From NCBI RefSeq assembly GCF_007988805.1, contig NZ_BJUV01000017.1:1-64000 (forward strand): 64,000 nucleotides of DNA. Direction: 5' to 3'. This document shows positions 41,007-48,865 of this stretch, in pieces (positions within the stretch are counted from its first letter, which is position 1; each line of letters opens with the position of its first letter). Position numbers and translations under genes: made by a program. Below the pieces are notes generated by a model. That model made no database searches and was not told the origin of the DNA. It saw only the letters and a list, made by a program, of their open reading frames with translations. Origin of the DNA: Frigoribacterium faeni (GTDB lineage: Bacteria > Actinomycetota > Actinomycetes > Actinomycetales > Microbacteriaceae).

Positions 41007-42313
41007 GCCCTCGCGCGGGGGCCGTGGTCCGGTCGCCCGCCGCCTGGCTGCTGACCCTGGCGATCGTGCTGATCGCGCTCAACCTCCGCGGCCCCATCGT
41101 GGCCACGGCGCCCGTGCTCGACCAGATGAGCGGATCGCTGGGCCTCACCGCCGTCGTCGCCGGCCTGCTGACCAGCATCCCCGTGCTCTGCTTCGCCGTC
41201 GCGAGCCCCGCCGCCTCGGCCCTCATCGGCCGGGTGGGCCCCGAGCTCGCCGTCACGGTGGGCCTCGCCGGCGTGCTCGCGGGCACCGTGCTGCGCACCC
41301 TGGGCACCTCGTTCTGGTTGTACGCCGGCACCATCGTGATCGGCGTCGCCATCACGATCGGCAACGTCGTGCTGCCGGTGATCATCAAGCGCGACTTCTC
41401 GCCCGAACGCGGCGGCTTCGTCACCGGCATCTACACGTCGGCCCTCAACGTCGGCTCGATGATCACCTCGCTCGGCACGGCGCCGATCGCGGCCGTGGTC
41501 GGCTGGCCCCTCGCCCTCCTCACCTGGGGTCTGCTCGCCGTGCTGGCCGCGGTCGTGTGGTCGTTCGCCGTCGGGCCCCGGGTGGCCCTGCGGGGCGTGC
41601 GCCTGCCGGCGGCGACGGGCGTCGACGACGCGACCCGCGCCTCCTCGGCTCGGGGCGACGCGTCCGACGTGCTGACCGGCGGCATCCCCGTGATCGACGA
41701 GCGCGCGGCCGCCGAGGACGCCGCCGAGCGGCGTGCCGAGGCCGCGCGGCCTCCGTTGCTTCGCCGCTGGACGACCTGGGGCCTGACGCTGGCCTTCTCC
41801 GGTCAGGCGTTCGGGTACTACGGCCTCACGGCGTGGATGCCCACGCTGCTGCGCGACGAGATCGGGCTCACCCGCGAGGCCGCCGGCGCGAGCTCGTCGG
41901 TGTTCCAGATCCTCGCCGTGGTCGGCGCGCTGGGCGTGCCCGTCCTCGCCCTCAAGGTCAGGCCGGCGGTCATCATCGCGCTGATCAGCCTCTTCTGGAT
42001 GACCATGCCGCTCGGCCTGCTCTTCGCCCCCGAGCACTGGCTCGTCTGGTCGGTGTTCGGCGGGGCCGCGCAGGGCGGCGGGATCACGATCATCTTCATC
42101 GTGATCGTGCGCATGGCCACGACCGACACCGACGCCCGCCGCCTGTCGGCGCTCGTGCAGGGCGGCGGCTACGCCATCGCCGCGCTCGGGCCCCTGGCGA
42201 TCGGCGGGCTGCACGACGCCTCGGGCAACTGGCAGGTACCGATGCTCGGTGTCTTCGCGGCGACGCTGGTGCTCGGAGTCAGCGGCGTGCTGTCGTCCCG
42301 ACGGGTGCGCTGA
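41003..42313 (+). CDS. MFS transporter, CynX/NimT branch
   Basis: 436 residues from a GTG that overlaps the HAD stop. Twelve transmembrane segments. The start WLLTLAIVLIALNLRGPIVATAPVLDQM is typical of the CynX/NimT (cyanate and nitroimidazole) branch, as are KRDFSPERGGFVTGIYTSALNVG and the second-half motif FGYYGLTAWMPTLLRDE. The central cytoplasmic loop (about residues 195-250) is variable and contains TRASSARGD, encoded by an exact reversed motif copy at 41635-41646. The substrate is unknown. Confidence 0.88.
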   Translation: MSPRAGAVVRSPAAWLLTLAIVLIALNLRGPIVATAPVLDQMSGSLGLTAVVAGLLTSIPVLCFAVASPAASALIGRVGPELAVTVGLAGVLAGTVLRTLGTSFWLYAGTIVIGVAITIGNVVLPVIIKRDFSPERGGFVTGIYTSALNVGSMITSLGTAPIAAVVGWPLALLTWGLLAVLAAVVWSFAVGPRVALRGVRLPAATGVDDATRASSARGDASDVLTGGIPVIDERAAAEDAAERRAEAARPPLLRRWTTWGLTLAFSGQAFGYYGLTAWMPTLLRDEIGLTREAAGASSSVFQILAVVGALGVPVLALKVRPAVIIALISLFWMTMPLGLLFAPEHWLVWSVFGGAAQGGGITIIFIVIVRMATTDTDARRLSALVQGGGYAIAALGPLAIGGLHDASGNWQVPMLGVFAATLVLGVSGVLSSRRVR

Positions 42314-42346
42314 GCGCAGGCCCGGGCCGCACCGGCCGAACCGCGT

Positions 42347-43225
42347 TCAGTCGGTCGCGACGAGCCGCTCGATCGTCAGCGGCTCGCGCCCGGTCAGGTC
42401 GCGGACCGCGGTCGAGACGCCCGACACCTCGCCCGAGGCGATCGACGTGTAGGTGCTGACCCAGGCGTCGGCCTGCCAGGGCTCGGGGTTCCACGCCGCC
42501 CGCGACGCGTACGCCTCGTCGAGGGTCTCGTCGTGGAACGAGTACGAGCGGCCGGTCGCCGCGGTCAGGCGGGCCGCGACCTCGGTCAGCGTGACGGCCT
42601 CGGCGCCGGTCAGCTCGTAGCTCCGGCCGACATGCGCCGCCGGGTCGGCGAGCACCGCGGCGGCGACCGCGGCCACGTCGGCGCGCGCGACCGCCGCCAC
42701 CCGCCCGTCGCCCGCCGGGCCGCGGATGACGCCCTGGTCGTCGGCGAACTCGCGCAGCACGTCGAGATAGAACGAGTCGCGCAGGATCGTCGTCGCCATG
42801 CCCGACCCGACCAGGTGGCGCTCGGTCGCGAAGTGGTCGCGGGCGAGCGTGAAGACGGCGTCGGGAGCCGCGCCCTGGAACGACGTGTAGACGACGTGAC
42901 GCACACCCGCCTCCGCTGCGGCGTCGACGAACGCGCGGTGCTGGTCGAGCCGGTCGACGGCCTCGGCGGCGGACACCATCAGCACGGTGTCGACGCCCTC
43001 GAGCGCTGCTCGCACGGCTGCGCGGTCGGCGTAGCTCGCGACGGCCACCTCGACGTCGGCACCGAGATCGGGGGCGCGCGAGGCGTCGCGCACCAGCAGC
43101 CGCACGGGGAGCCCGTCGGCCACGAGCGACGCGGCGACCCGTCCGCCGATCGCTCCGGTCGCACCGGTCACGGCGATCGGCCGGGGGGAACGGGCGGAGG
43201 ACGAGGAGGCGCGGGTCGAGGTCAT
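42347..43225 (-). CDS. NmrA/SDR-type NAD(P)-binding protein
   Basis: 292 residues. The atypical SDR (NmrA-like) Rossmann start IAVTGATGAIGGRVAASLVADGLPVRLLVRD is followed by the segments GVDTVLMVSAAEAVDRLDQHRAFVDAA, VRHVVYTSFQGAAPDAVF and TTILRDSFYLDVL. The YxxxK motif of classical SDRs is absent, so it may act as a quinone reductase-like enzyme or a redox sensor (QorB/NmrA type). The first ten codons (MTSTRASSSS) are coded by a reversed motif copy that reads across the start region. It converges with the MFS gene. Confidence 0.87.
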   Translation of the reverse strand: MTSTRASSSSARSPRPIAVTGATGAIGGRVAASLVADGLPVRLLVRDASRAPDLGADVEVAVASYADRAAVRAALEGVDTVLMVSAAEAVDRLDQHRAFVDAAAEAGVRHVVYTSFQGAAPDAVFTLARDHFATERHLVGSGMATTILRDSFYLDVLREFADDQGVIRGPAGDGRVAAVARADVAAVAAAVLADPAAHVGRSYELTGAEAVTLTEVAARLTAATGRSYSFHDETLDEAYASRAAWNPEPWQADAWVSTYTSIASGEVSGVSTAVRDLTGREPLTIERLVATD

Positions 43226-43300
43226 GACTCAGCCAACCGCGGTCTCGGCCCGGCTGTTCCGGGAGGCGCGCCTCCTCGGGTGCGCCGCTCGCGCCTCCTC
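43203..43300. repeat. Cluster of three motif copies between diverging genes
   Basis: Exact GAGGAGGCGCGG at 43203-43214 (inside the first codons of the SDR gene), the palindromic version GGGAGGCGCGCCTCCTCGG at 43261-43279, and TCGCGCCTCCTC at 43289-43300. This is the densest occurrence of the motif in the window. Confidence 0.8.
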
Positions 43301-43471
43301 GGGTCCAGATCGGCTCCGATCGCCGTCGTTGCAGGGATCGAGAGTCGTTATCGACTGGGCCGGATGCCTGGCCGACGTCGGTGGCCGCGGCTATCGTCGA
43401 GGCGAGCGATCACCGACGACCCGCGACCGGGCCGTCGGCCCGAGCCGCCCGAACACCCGAGAGAGCACAGC

Positions 43472-44386
43472 ATGGCGCACGACCACCAGCACGGCCACAT
43501 GGCGGCCGACGGACGGCGACTCCGCCTCGCGATCCTCATCATCGCGTTCGGTCTGGTGGCCCAGCTGACCGGTGCGCTGCTCTCGGGCTCGCTGGCCCTG
43601 CTGGCCGACTCCGGCCACATGTTCTCCGACCTCGCCGGCCTGGTCATCGCCCTCGTCGCCACCATCGTCGCCGCTCGACCCGCGAGCGGGCGGCAGACCT
43701 ACGGCTACCGTCGCGCCGAGGTGTTCGCGGCCATGATCAACGGCCTCGTGCTCGTCGCCGTGTCCGTCTCGGTGGCCGTCGCCGCCGTGGGCAGACTGCT
43801 CGAGCCGAGCGATCACGAGGTGCTCGGCGTCCCCATGCTCGTGGTGGGTCTCGTCGGCGGGGCCACGAACGTCGCTGCGCTGCTCGTGCTGCGGGGCGGG
43901 GCGACCCACTCGATCAACATGCGGGGCGCCTACCTCGAGGTGCTGGGCGACCTGCTCGGATCGGTCGCGGTCGTCGTGGCGTCGATCATCGTGCTGACGA
44001 CCGGCTTCGTGCAGGCGGACTCGGTGGGCTCGCTGATCATCGCGGCGATGATCGTGCCGCGGGCCTGGTCGCTGCTGCGCGAGGTGTTCCGCGTGCTCTT
44101 CGGCTCGGCGCCGGGCGACATCGACCTCGACGACGTCCGCGCGCACATCACCGGCACCCCGGGGGTCGTCTCGGCGCACGACGTGCACGCCTGGCAGATC
44201 ACCAGCGGGGCGACGGTGTTCTCGGCCCACGTCGTCGTCGAACGCGACGTGTTCTGCGACATGAGGGTCGATGAGACCCTCGACTCGCTCGACCGGTGCC
44301 TCGCGGCGCACTTCGAGGTCGAGCACGCGACGTTCCAGCTCGAGCCGGCCGACCACGCCGACCACGAGCGCGCGACGCACGCGTAG
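43472..44386 (+). CDS. Cation diffusion facilitator (CzcD/ZitB-like)
   Basis: 304 residues from ATG 43472. A His-rich start (AHDHQHGH) precedes six transmembrane helices (about residues 18-205) and a cytoplasmic CDF domain (about 210-295). Metal site in helix 2: ADSGHMFSD. In helix 5 the corresponding segment reads AYLEVLGDLLGS, with Glu where the common His of the HxxxD pair is expected. The C-terminal domain contains VVSAHDVHAWQITSG. It exports Zn2+ or a similar divalent metal in exchange for protons. A single gene; its leader of about 70 bases follows the -10 candidate TATCGT at 43392. Confidence 0.93.
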   Translation: MAHDHQHGHMAADGRRLRLAILIIAFGLVAQLTGALLSGSLALLADSGHMFSDLAGLVIALVATIVAARPASGRQTYGYRRAEVFAAMINGLVLVAVSVSVAVAAVGRLLEPSDHEVLGVPMLVVGLVGGATNVAALLVLRGGATHSINMRGAYLEVLGDLLGSVAVVVASIIVLTTGFVQADSVGSLIIAAMIVPRAWSLLREVFRVLFGSAPGDIDLDDVRAHITGTPGVVSAHDVHAWQITSGATVFSAHVVVERDVFCDMRVDETLDSLDRCLAAHFEVEHATFQLEPADHADHERATHA

Positions 44387-44451
44387 GCCGCGAGCGCGAG
44401 CGGTCCTGGTCGGCGCGCAGCGGCGGGCCGGGCCGCCGGGGCTGCCCCGTG

Positions 44452-44531
44452 CCGAACCCGACCGCTCAACCCTCGATCAGCCGTACCGAACCCGACCGCT
44501 CAACCCACGATCAGCCGTACCGAACCCGACC
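44452..44531. repeat. 34-bp direct repeat, two full copies and a partial third
   Basis: Units at 44452-44485 and 44486-44519 differ at one or two positions; a partial copy of about 12 bases starts at 44520. Each begins CCGAACCCGACCGCTCAACC. It lies between the converging CDF and universal stress protein genes. No hairpin potential is obvious within the unit. Confidence 0.85.
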
Positions 44532-44565
44532 ATCCGACCCCCGAAACCCGCCCGAAACCCTGAAA

Positions 44566-44577
44566 ACGCGCCTCCTC
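44566..44577. repeat. Reversed GAGGAGGCGCGT motif copy
   Basis: ACGCGCCTCCTC: one change from the exact motif. It lies between the 34-bp repeats and the end of the universal stress protein gene. Confidence 0.65.
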
Positions 44578-44638
44578 GGCCCCGAACGGTCGCGATGTGC
44601 ACAGAGGCAGACGCGGGGGCGCGCAGGGCGGTTCGGCG

Positions 44639-45157
44639 TCAGAGGTCGAGCTCCCACGGCAGACGGTCGGCGCGGGCCACGGGCGCCAGCGGCACGACCA
44701 CGACCGGCAGGTGCTGGCGGTGGGTCAGGTGCAGGGCGACCGATCCGGCGAAGAACTCGCGGACGCTGCCGCGCAGCCCCGCCTCACGGCTGCCCACGAC
44801 GATCATCGGCGCCCCGATCCGGGCGGCGAAGCGGCCGAGGCAGTGCGCCGGCTCGCCGGTCACCGCACGGGTCTCGAGGGCGACGCCCCGGGCGCCGGCG
44901 ATGGAGCGGAGCCGCGCCTCCAGGTCGACGTCGAAGACCGGCGGGCCGTCGTACTCGTCGGGGTCGAGCGGGTACGACAGCACCGTCCCGTCGATCCCCT
45001 CGGTGAAGGCGACGCGGTCGGGTTCGACCACGACGCAGACCAGGCCGGTGCCGAAGCGGGCCGCGAACTCCGCGGCCCGGGTGACCACCGCCTCCCCGCC
45101 GCCGGGTACGACGCCCGCCACGACGAATCCCTGCAGATCAGCGTCGTCGTTCGACAT
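44639..45157 (-). CDS. Universal stress protein (UspA family)
   Basis: 172 residues from ATG 45157; a start further upstream would add a non-conserved Arg-rich stretch. One UspA domain: VVAGVVPGGGEAVVTRAAEFAARFGT at the N-terminus and the ATP-binding loop MIVVGSREAGLRGSVREFFAGSVA, with HLPVVVVPLAP at the end. The GxxGxxxxxxxGS arrangement means it probably binds ATP. Such proteins accumulate under stress; the exact role is unknown. It is divergent from the SRAP gene. Confidence 0.9.
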   Translation of the reverse strand: MSNDDADLQGFVVAGVVPGGGEAVVTRAAEFAARFGTGLVCVVVEPDRVAFTEGIDGTVLSYPLDPDEYDGPPVFDVDLEARLRSIAGARGVALETRAVTGEPAHCLGRFAARIGAPMIVVGSREAGLRGSVREFFAGSVALHLTHRQHLPVVVVPLAPVARADRLPWELDL

Positions 45158-45264
45158 GCTCACCACCGTCTCGCCGGGGCCCGTGGGGGCCGACCTCGCT
45201 CGAGCGTGCGCTCGGCCCCAGTGAAGCACTACCGCAGGACCACGGGGAAGGGGAGACTGTGGAC

Positions 45265-45939
45265 ATGTGCGGCCGCTACGTCATCGCCCGAGCGACATCC
45301 GACCTGCTGCCGAGCCTGCTCGACGGCCTCGGACCGCTGCCCGACGACTTCAACGTCGCCCCGACGACGCGCGTCCCCGTCGTGCGCGAACGGCACGGTC
45401 GTCGCGAGCTGCCCCTGGTGCGCTGGGGCCTCGTCCCCTCCTGGTACCCCGACCTCAAGCGGCGACCCCAGCCGATCAACGCGCGGATCGAGACCGTGGC
45501 GACCAGCGGCATGTTCCGCCGTCCCTTCGCCCAGGCGCGCTGCATCGTGCCCGCCGCCGGCTACTACGAGTGGGTCGTCACCGAGACGGGCAAGCAGCCG
45601 CACTTCATCCACCAGCCGGATGCGGGCCTGGCGATGGCGGCCGTGGCCAGCGCCTGGCCCGATCCGACCAAGGCCGACGACGACCCCGACAGGTGGGTGG
45701 CGACGATGTCGATCATCACCCGTGACGCCCATGTCGCTCCCGGTGAGGTGCACGATCGCATGCCGGCCTGCCTGACACCGGACTCGTACGACGACTGGCT
45801 GGGCGACCACCTCGGCTCGGACGAGCTGCTCGACCGGGATTCGCACGAGATCGCCCACGACCTGGTGCACTACGAGGTCTCCCGCGACGCGAACTCGGTC
45901 CGCAACAACGGCCCGCACCTGATCGACCCCCTCCCCTAG
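45265..45939 (+). CDS. SRAP-domain protein (HMCES/YedK), abasic-site DNA-protein crosslinker
   Basis: 224 residues from ATG 45265. The catalytic Cys must be residue 2, which requires this start (MCGRYV) rather than the GTG at 45259. After Met removal, Cys2 forms a thiazolidine with abasic sites in single-stranded DNA, protecting them during replication. Other family residues: FNVAPTTRVPVV, RWGLVPSWYPD, INARIETVATSGMFRRPF, the Glu in GYYEWV, and the His in PGEVHDRMP. The C-terminal codons and the stop are inside the first unit of the downstream hairpin array. Confidence 0.95.
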   Translation: MCGRYVIARATSDLLPSLLDGLGPLPDDFNVAPTTRVPVVRERHGRRELPLVRWGLVPSWYPDLKRRPQPINARIETVATSGMFRRPFAQARCIVPAAGYYEWVVTETGKQPHFIHQPDAGLAMAAVASAWPDPTKADDDPDRWVATMSIITRDAHVAPGEVHDRMPACLTPDSYDDWLGDHLGSDELLDRDSHEIAHDLVHYEVSRDANSVRNNGPHLIDPLP

Positions 45940-46177
45940 GGAGAGCCATTTCGGCCTGCGCCGCAGAAGCGGCGGCGCACAACCAGCACAGAGAACGAAT
46001 GGCCCTCCCGTAAGGGAGAGCCATTTCGGCCTGCGCCGCAGAGGCGGCGGCGCACCATCAGCACAGAGAACAAATGGCCCTCCCCGTAGGGGAGAGCCAT
46101 TTCGGCCTGCGCCGCAGAGGCGGCGGCGCACGACAAGCACAGAGAACAAATGGCCCTCCCGTAAGGGAGAGCCATTT
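45922..46177. repeat. Tandem array of 75-76-bp double-hairpin units downstream of tRNA-Leu
   Basis: Four 30-base hairpins at 45922-45951 (partly degenerate and containing the SRAP stop), about 45997-46025, 46072-46102 and 46148-46177, spaced 75-76 bases. Read on the minus strand, each is AAATGGCTCTCCC...GGGAGGGCCATTT followed by a T-rich stretch (TGTTCTCTGTGC), the shape of a Rho-independent terminator. A second GC-rich hairpin (TGCGCCGC...GCGGCGCA) fills each interval. The array starts seven bases after tRNA-Leu, so it probably forms serial terminators for the tRNA. Confidence 0.8.
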
Positions 46178-46183
46178 CGTTCG

Positions 46184-46267
46184 TGCGCGAGGGGGGACTT
46201 GAACCCCCACGCCCTTTCGAGCACTGGCACCTGAAGCCAGCGCGTCTGCCAATTCCGCCACTCGCGC
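46184..46267 (-). tRNA. tRNA-Leu(CAG)
   Basis: 84-nt class II tRNA with a long variable arm. The acceptor stem GCGCGAG (5' end at 46267) pairs with CTCGCGC, followed by discriminator A at 46184. The D-loop contains AATTGGCAGAC, the anticodon stem-loop is CTGGC-TTCAGGT-GCCAG with anticodon CAG reading CUG, and the T-arm is GGGGGTTCAAGTCCCCC. CCA is not encoded. CUG is a major Leu codon in this GC-rich genome. Confidence 0.97.
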
Positions 46268-46375
46268 GAACTCGAAAACACTAGCATGAACGAGGCGTTC
46301 CCTTCTGCACTCGCGAGGACATGCCACTCGTTCCGGCTAAGATCGGGCGACCTGAGACCCCGAACCTGGAGAGAC

Positions 46376-47092
46376 ATGGGACTGCTCGACAACTTCGAAC
46401 GTGGGCTGGAGCGCGCCGTCAACGGCGCCTTCGCCAAGACGTTCCGTTCGAGCGTGCAGCCACTCGAGCTCACGAACGCGCTGCGGCGCGAGCTCGACAC
46501 GAAGGCCGCCGTGGTCTCCCGCGACCGCATCCTCGTGCCGAACGAGCTGCTCGTCCGTCTCTCTCCGATGGACTACGAGAAGATGGCCGCGATCGGCTCC
46601 ACCCTGATCGACGAGCTGACGCAGCTGACGAAGCGCCATGCGACGGCGCAGGGCTACCAGTTCGCGGGCCCTCTGAGCATCCGACTCCGCGAGGACGACT
46701 CGTTGAGCATCGGCATCCTGGCGGTCGACTCGCGCAATGTCCGGGGCGAGGAGGTCAGCTGGCGTCCGGTCGTCGACATCGACGGACAGCGCCACGTGCT
46801 GCGCGGCCAGCGGACGGTCATCGGTCGAGGCACCGACGCCGACATCACCGTGCAGGACACCGGGACCTCCCGTCGCCACGTCGAGATCCTGTGGGACGGC
46901 AACCGGGCGCAGGTCCGCGACCTGGGCTCGACGAACGGCTCGAAACTCGACGGCGAACCCCTGTCGAAGGCCCCGCTGCTGCCCGATTCGACGATCCAGA
47001 TCGGTCGTACGCGTATCGTGTTCCGCGTGCTCCCCCTTTCAGCGACGCCCGACCCCTTCGACGGGCCCGACGTCTCGGGGGGTCGACGATGA
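46376..47092 (+). CDS. fhaA: FHA-domain protein FhaA (DUF3662 + FHA)
   Basis: 238 residues from ATG 46376 behind CTGGAGAGAC; -10 candidate TAAGAT at 46338. The N-terminal DUF3662 domain begins GLLDNFERGLERAVNGAFAKTF (about residues 1-125). The C-terminal FHA domain has GRGTDADITVQDTGTSRRHVEIL and DLGSTNGSKLDG. FhaA binds phosphothreonine on the pseudokinase MviN and regulators of peptidoglycan synthesis in mycobacteria. It opens the operon fhaA-fhaB-pstP-rodA-pbpA-pknA(-pknB), conserved near the actinobacterial origin. The stop overlaps fhaB by four bases. Confidence 0.94.
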   Translation: MGLLDNFERGLERAVNGAFAKTFRSSVQPLELTNALRRELDTKAAVVSRDRILVPNELLVRLSPMDYEKMAAIGSTLIDELTQLTKRHATAQGYQFAGPLSIRLREDDSLSIGILAVDSRNVRGEEVSWRPVVDIDGQRHVLRGQRTVIGRGTDADITVQDTGTSRRHVEILWDGNRAQVRDLGSTNGSKLDGEPLSKAPLLPDSTIQIGRTRIVFRVLPLSATPDPFDGPDVSGGRR

Positions 47093-47613
47093 CGAGCGAG
47101 CTCACCCTCCTCGCCCTGCGGTTCGGCTTCCTGGCCGTGCTCTGGCTGTTCGTCTTCGCGATCGTGTTCGCCCTGCGGTCCGATCTCTTCGGGCAGCGGG
47201 CGCGCAAGCTCCCGGCCGACCAGCAGGCGGGGCAGGCGAACCAAGCCGCCGCCGCGCCTCCCGCACCCGCCGCCCCTCGCGCACCGGCTCCGGCGGCGCC
47301 GAGCGGCTCCGGCGGCGACACGGCCGCCACGCGTCTGGTCATCACGAAGGGCGCCAAGGCCGGCCTCGAGATGCCTCTCGCCGATGGCCCTCTCACGATC
47401 GGTCGCTCGCAGGAGAGCAACCTCGTGATCCGCGACGACTACACCTCGACGCATCACGCTCGACTCATGCTGTGGAACGGTCGCTGGGTCATCCAGGACC
47501 TCGATTCCACGAACGGCACGTTCCTCGCGGGCGAACGCGTCACGGTTCCCACCCCGGTGCCCGTCGGTTCCACGGTGACGATCGGCCAGACGAGCTTCGA
47601 GCTGCGACGGTAA
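47089..47613 (+). CDS. fhaB: FHA-domain membrane protein FhaB (FipA)
   Basis: 174 residues from ATG 47089. One N-terminal transmembrane helix (LALRFGFLAVLWLFVFAIVFAL, about residues 7-28) leads to an Ala/Pro-rich linker (about 45-75). The FHA domain carries LTIGRSQESNLVIRDDYTSTHHARLML and DLDSTNGTFLAGERV. FipA is a substrate of the Pkn kinases and contributes to septation under stress in mycobacteria. It overlaps fhaA and is followed seven bases later by pstP. Domain order is standard. Confidence 0.94.
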   Translation: MTSELTLLALRFGFLAVLWLFVFAIVFALRSDLFGQRARKLPADQQAGQANQAAAAPPAPAAPRAPAPAAPSGSGGDTAATRLVITKGAKAGLEMPLADGPLTIGRSQESNLVIRDDYTSTHHARLMLWNGRWVIQDLDSTNGTFLAGERVTVPTPVPVGSTVTIGQTSFELRR

Positions 47614-47620
47614 GCGCCCC

Positions 47621-48865
47621 ATGACGCAGCCCAAGAGCGCGGCCCTGTCCAATGTGGGCAAGATCAGGTCGAACAACCAAGACAGCGGCTATGCCGGGAC
47701 CCGGTTGTTCGTGGTCGCCGACGGCATGGGCGGCCACGCGGGCGGCGACGTCGCCTCCGCCATCGCGATCCGCCGCATCCGCGAGACCGACAAGCAGTAC
47801 ACCTCGCCGGGCGACGCGGAATTCGCCCTGCAGTCGTCGCTGATCGCCGCGAACCAGCTCCTGGCCGAGACGGTGTTCGAGCACCAGGAGCTGACCGGCA
47901 TGGGCACGACGGTCAGCGCGATGCTGCGCGTCGGCGACAGCATGGCCATCGCCCACATCGGCGACTCCCGCATCTACCTCTGGCGCGAGGGCGAGCTCAG
48001 CCAGATCACGGCCGACCACACCTTCGTGCAGCGCCTCGTCGACAGCGGGCGGATCACCGCCGAGGAGGCGGCCGTCCACCCCCGACGCAGCGTCCTGATG
48101 CGCGTGCTCGGCGACGTCGACGCGGCCCCCGAGATCGACACGGCCATCCTGGGGACGCAGCCCGGCGACCGCTGGCTGATCTGCTCCGACGGACTCAGCA
48201 GCTACCTCGCGGAGGACCGCATCAAGAAGGCCCTCGCGGCCGGCCTCGACTGCGAGCAGACCTCGCGTCGCCTCGTGAAGGAGACGCTCGACCACGGCGC
48301 GCCCGACAACGTGACCGTCGTGATCGTCGACGTCGACGAGTCGGGCGACTCGTCGGCCGAGCCGCCGGTCACCGTCGGCTCGGCCGCCGTCCCGCTCACC
48401 TTCGAGGGCGAGACGGGACGCAAGTCCCTCCGTCTGCCGACGATCCTGCTGCACCCGCTCAAGGTGGCCACCACCCCCGAGGACAGCCACTTCGAGCCCG
48501 AGTCCGACGAGTACCTCGCCGAGCTCATCGCCGAAGACAAGCGTCGTCGACGACGACGCCGCATCACCTGGCTGGTGGCGCTGGTCGTCGCGATCGGCGC
48601 CCTGGTCGCCGGCCTGGTGCTGACCTACCAGTGGACCCAGGACCACTACTACGTCGGCGAGCAGGAGGGCACGGTCGTCATCTACAAGGGCGTGCAGCAG
48701 ACCCTCGGCCCGATCGGCCTCTCGAGCGTCGTCGAGGAGACCGACCTCGCCGTCTCCGATCTGCCGAACTACACCCAGCAGACCGTCGAGGACACCATCA
48801 ACGCCCGGTCGCTGGCCGACGCGCGCTCCATCGTCGAGAGGTTGGCCGATGCCAGCACCCGGTGA
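47621..48865 (+). CDS. pstP: PP2C-type Ser/Thr protein phosphatase PstP
   Basis: 414 residues. The catalytic PP2C domain covers about residues 5-240: VGKIRSNNQDSGYAG, VVADGMGGHAGGDVAS with the metal-binding Asp, and IGDSRIYLWREGELSQIT. A juxtamembrane linker (about 245-305) ends in a basic stretch (KRRRRRRIT), followed by one transmembrane helix (WLVALVVAIGALVAGLVLTYQW) and a C-terminal extracytoplasmic domain of about 85 residues. It removes phosphates from PknA/PknB and their substrates, so it balances the kinases encoded downstream. It overlaps rodA by 17 bases. Confidence 0.95.
   Translation: MTQPKSAALSNVGKIRSNNQDSGYAGTRLFVVADGMGGHAGGDVASAIAIRRIRETDKQYTSPGDAEFALQSSLIAANQLLAETVFEHQELTGMGTTVSAMLRVGDSMAIAHIGDSRIYLWREGELSQITADHTFVQRLVDSGRITAEEAAVHPRRSVLMRVLGDVDAAPEIDTAILGTQPGDRWLICSDGLSSYLAEDRIKKALAAGLDCEQTSRRLVKETLDHGAPDNVTVVIVDVDESGDSSAEPPVTVGSAAVPLTFEGETGRKSLRLPTILLHPLKVATTPEDSHFEPESDEYLAELIAEDKRRRRRRRITWLVALVVAIGALVAGLVLTYQWTQDHYYVGEQEGTVVIYKGVQQTLGPIGLSSVVEETDLAVSDLPNYTQQTVEDTINARSLADARSIVERLADASTR

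Noticed and set aside
44452-44531. 34-bp repeats as a short CRISPR.
   Set aside because: Units are directly adjacent with no spacers and only 2.3 copies.
45922-46177. Possible CRISPR array.
   Set aside because: The units are almost identical over their whole 75-76 bases, so there are no unique spacers. Each unit has two hairpins and follows a tRNA; no cas gene is nearby.
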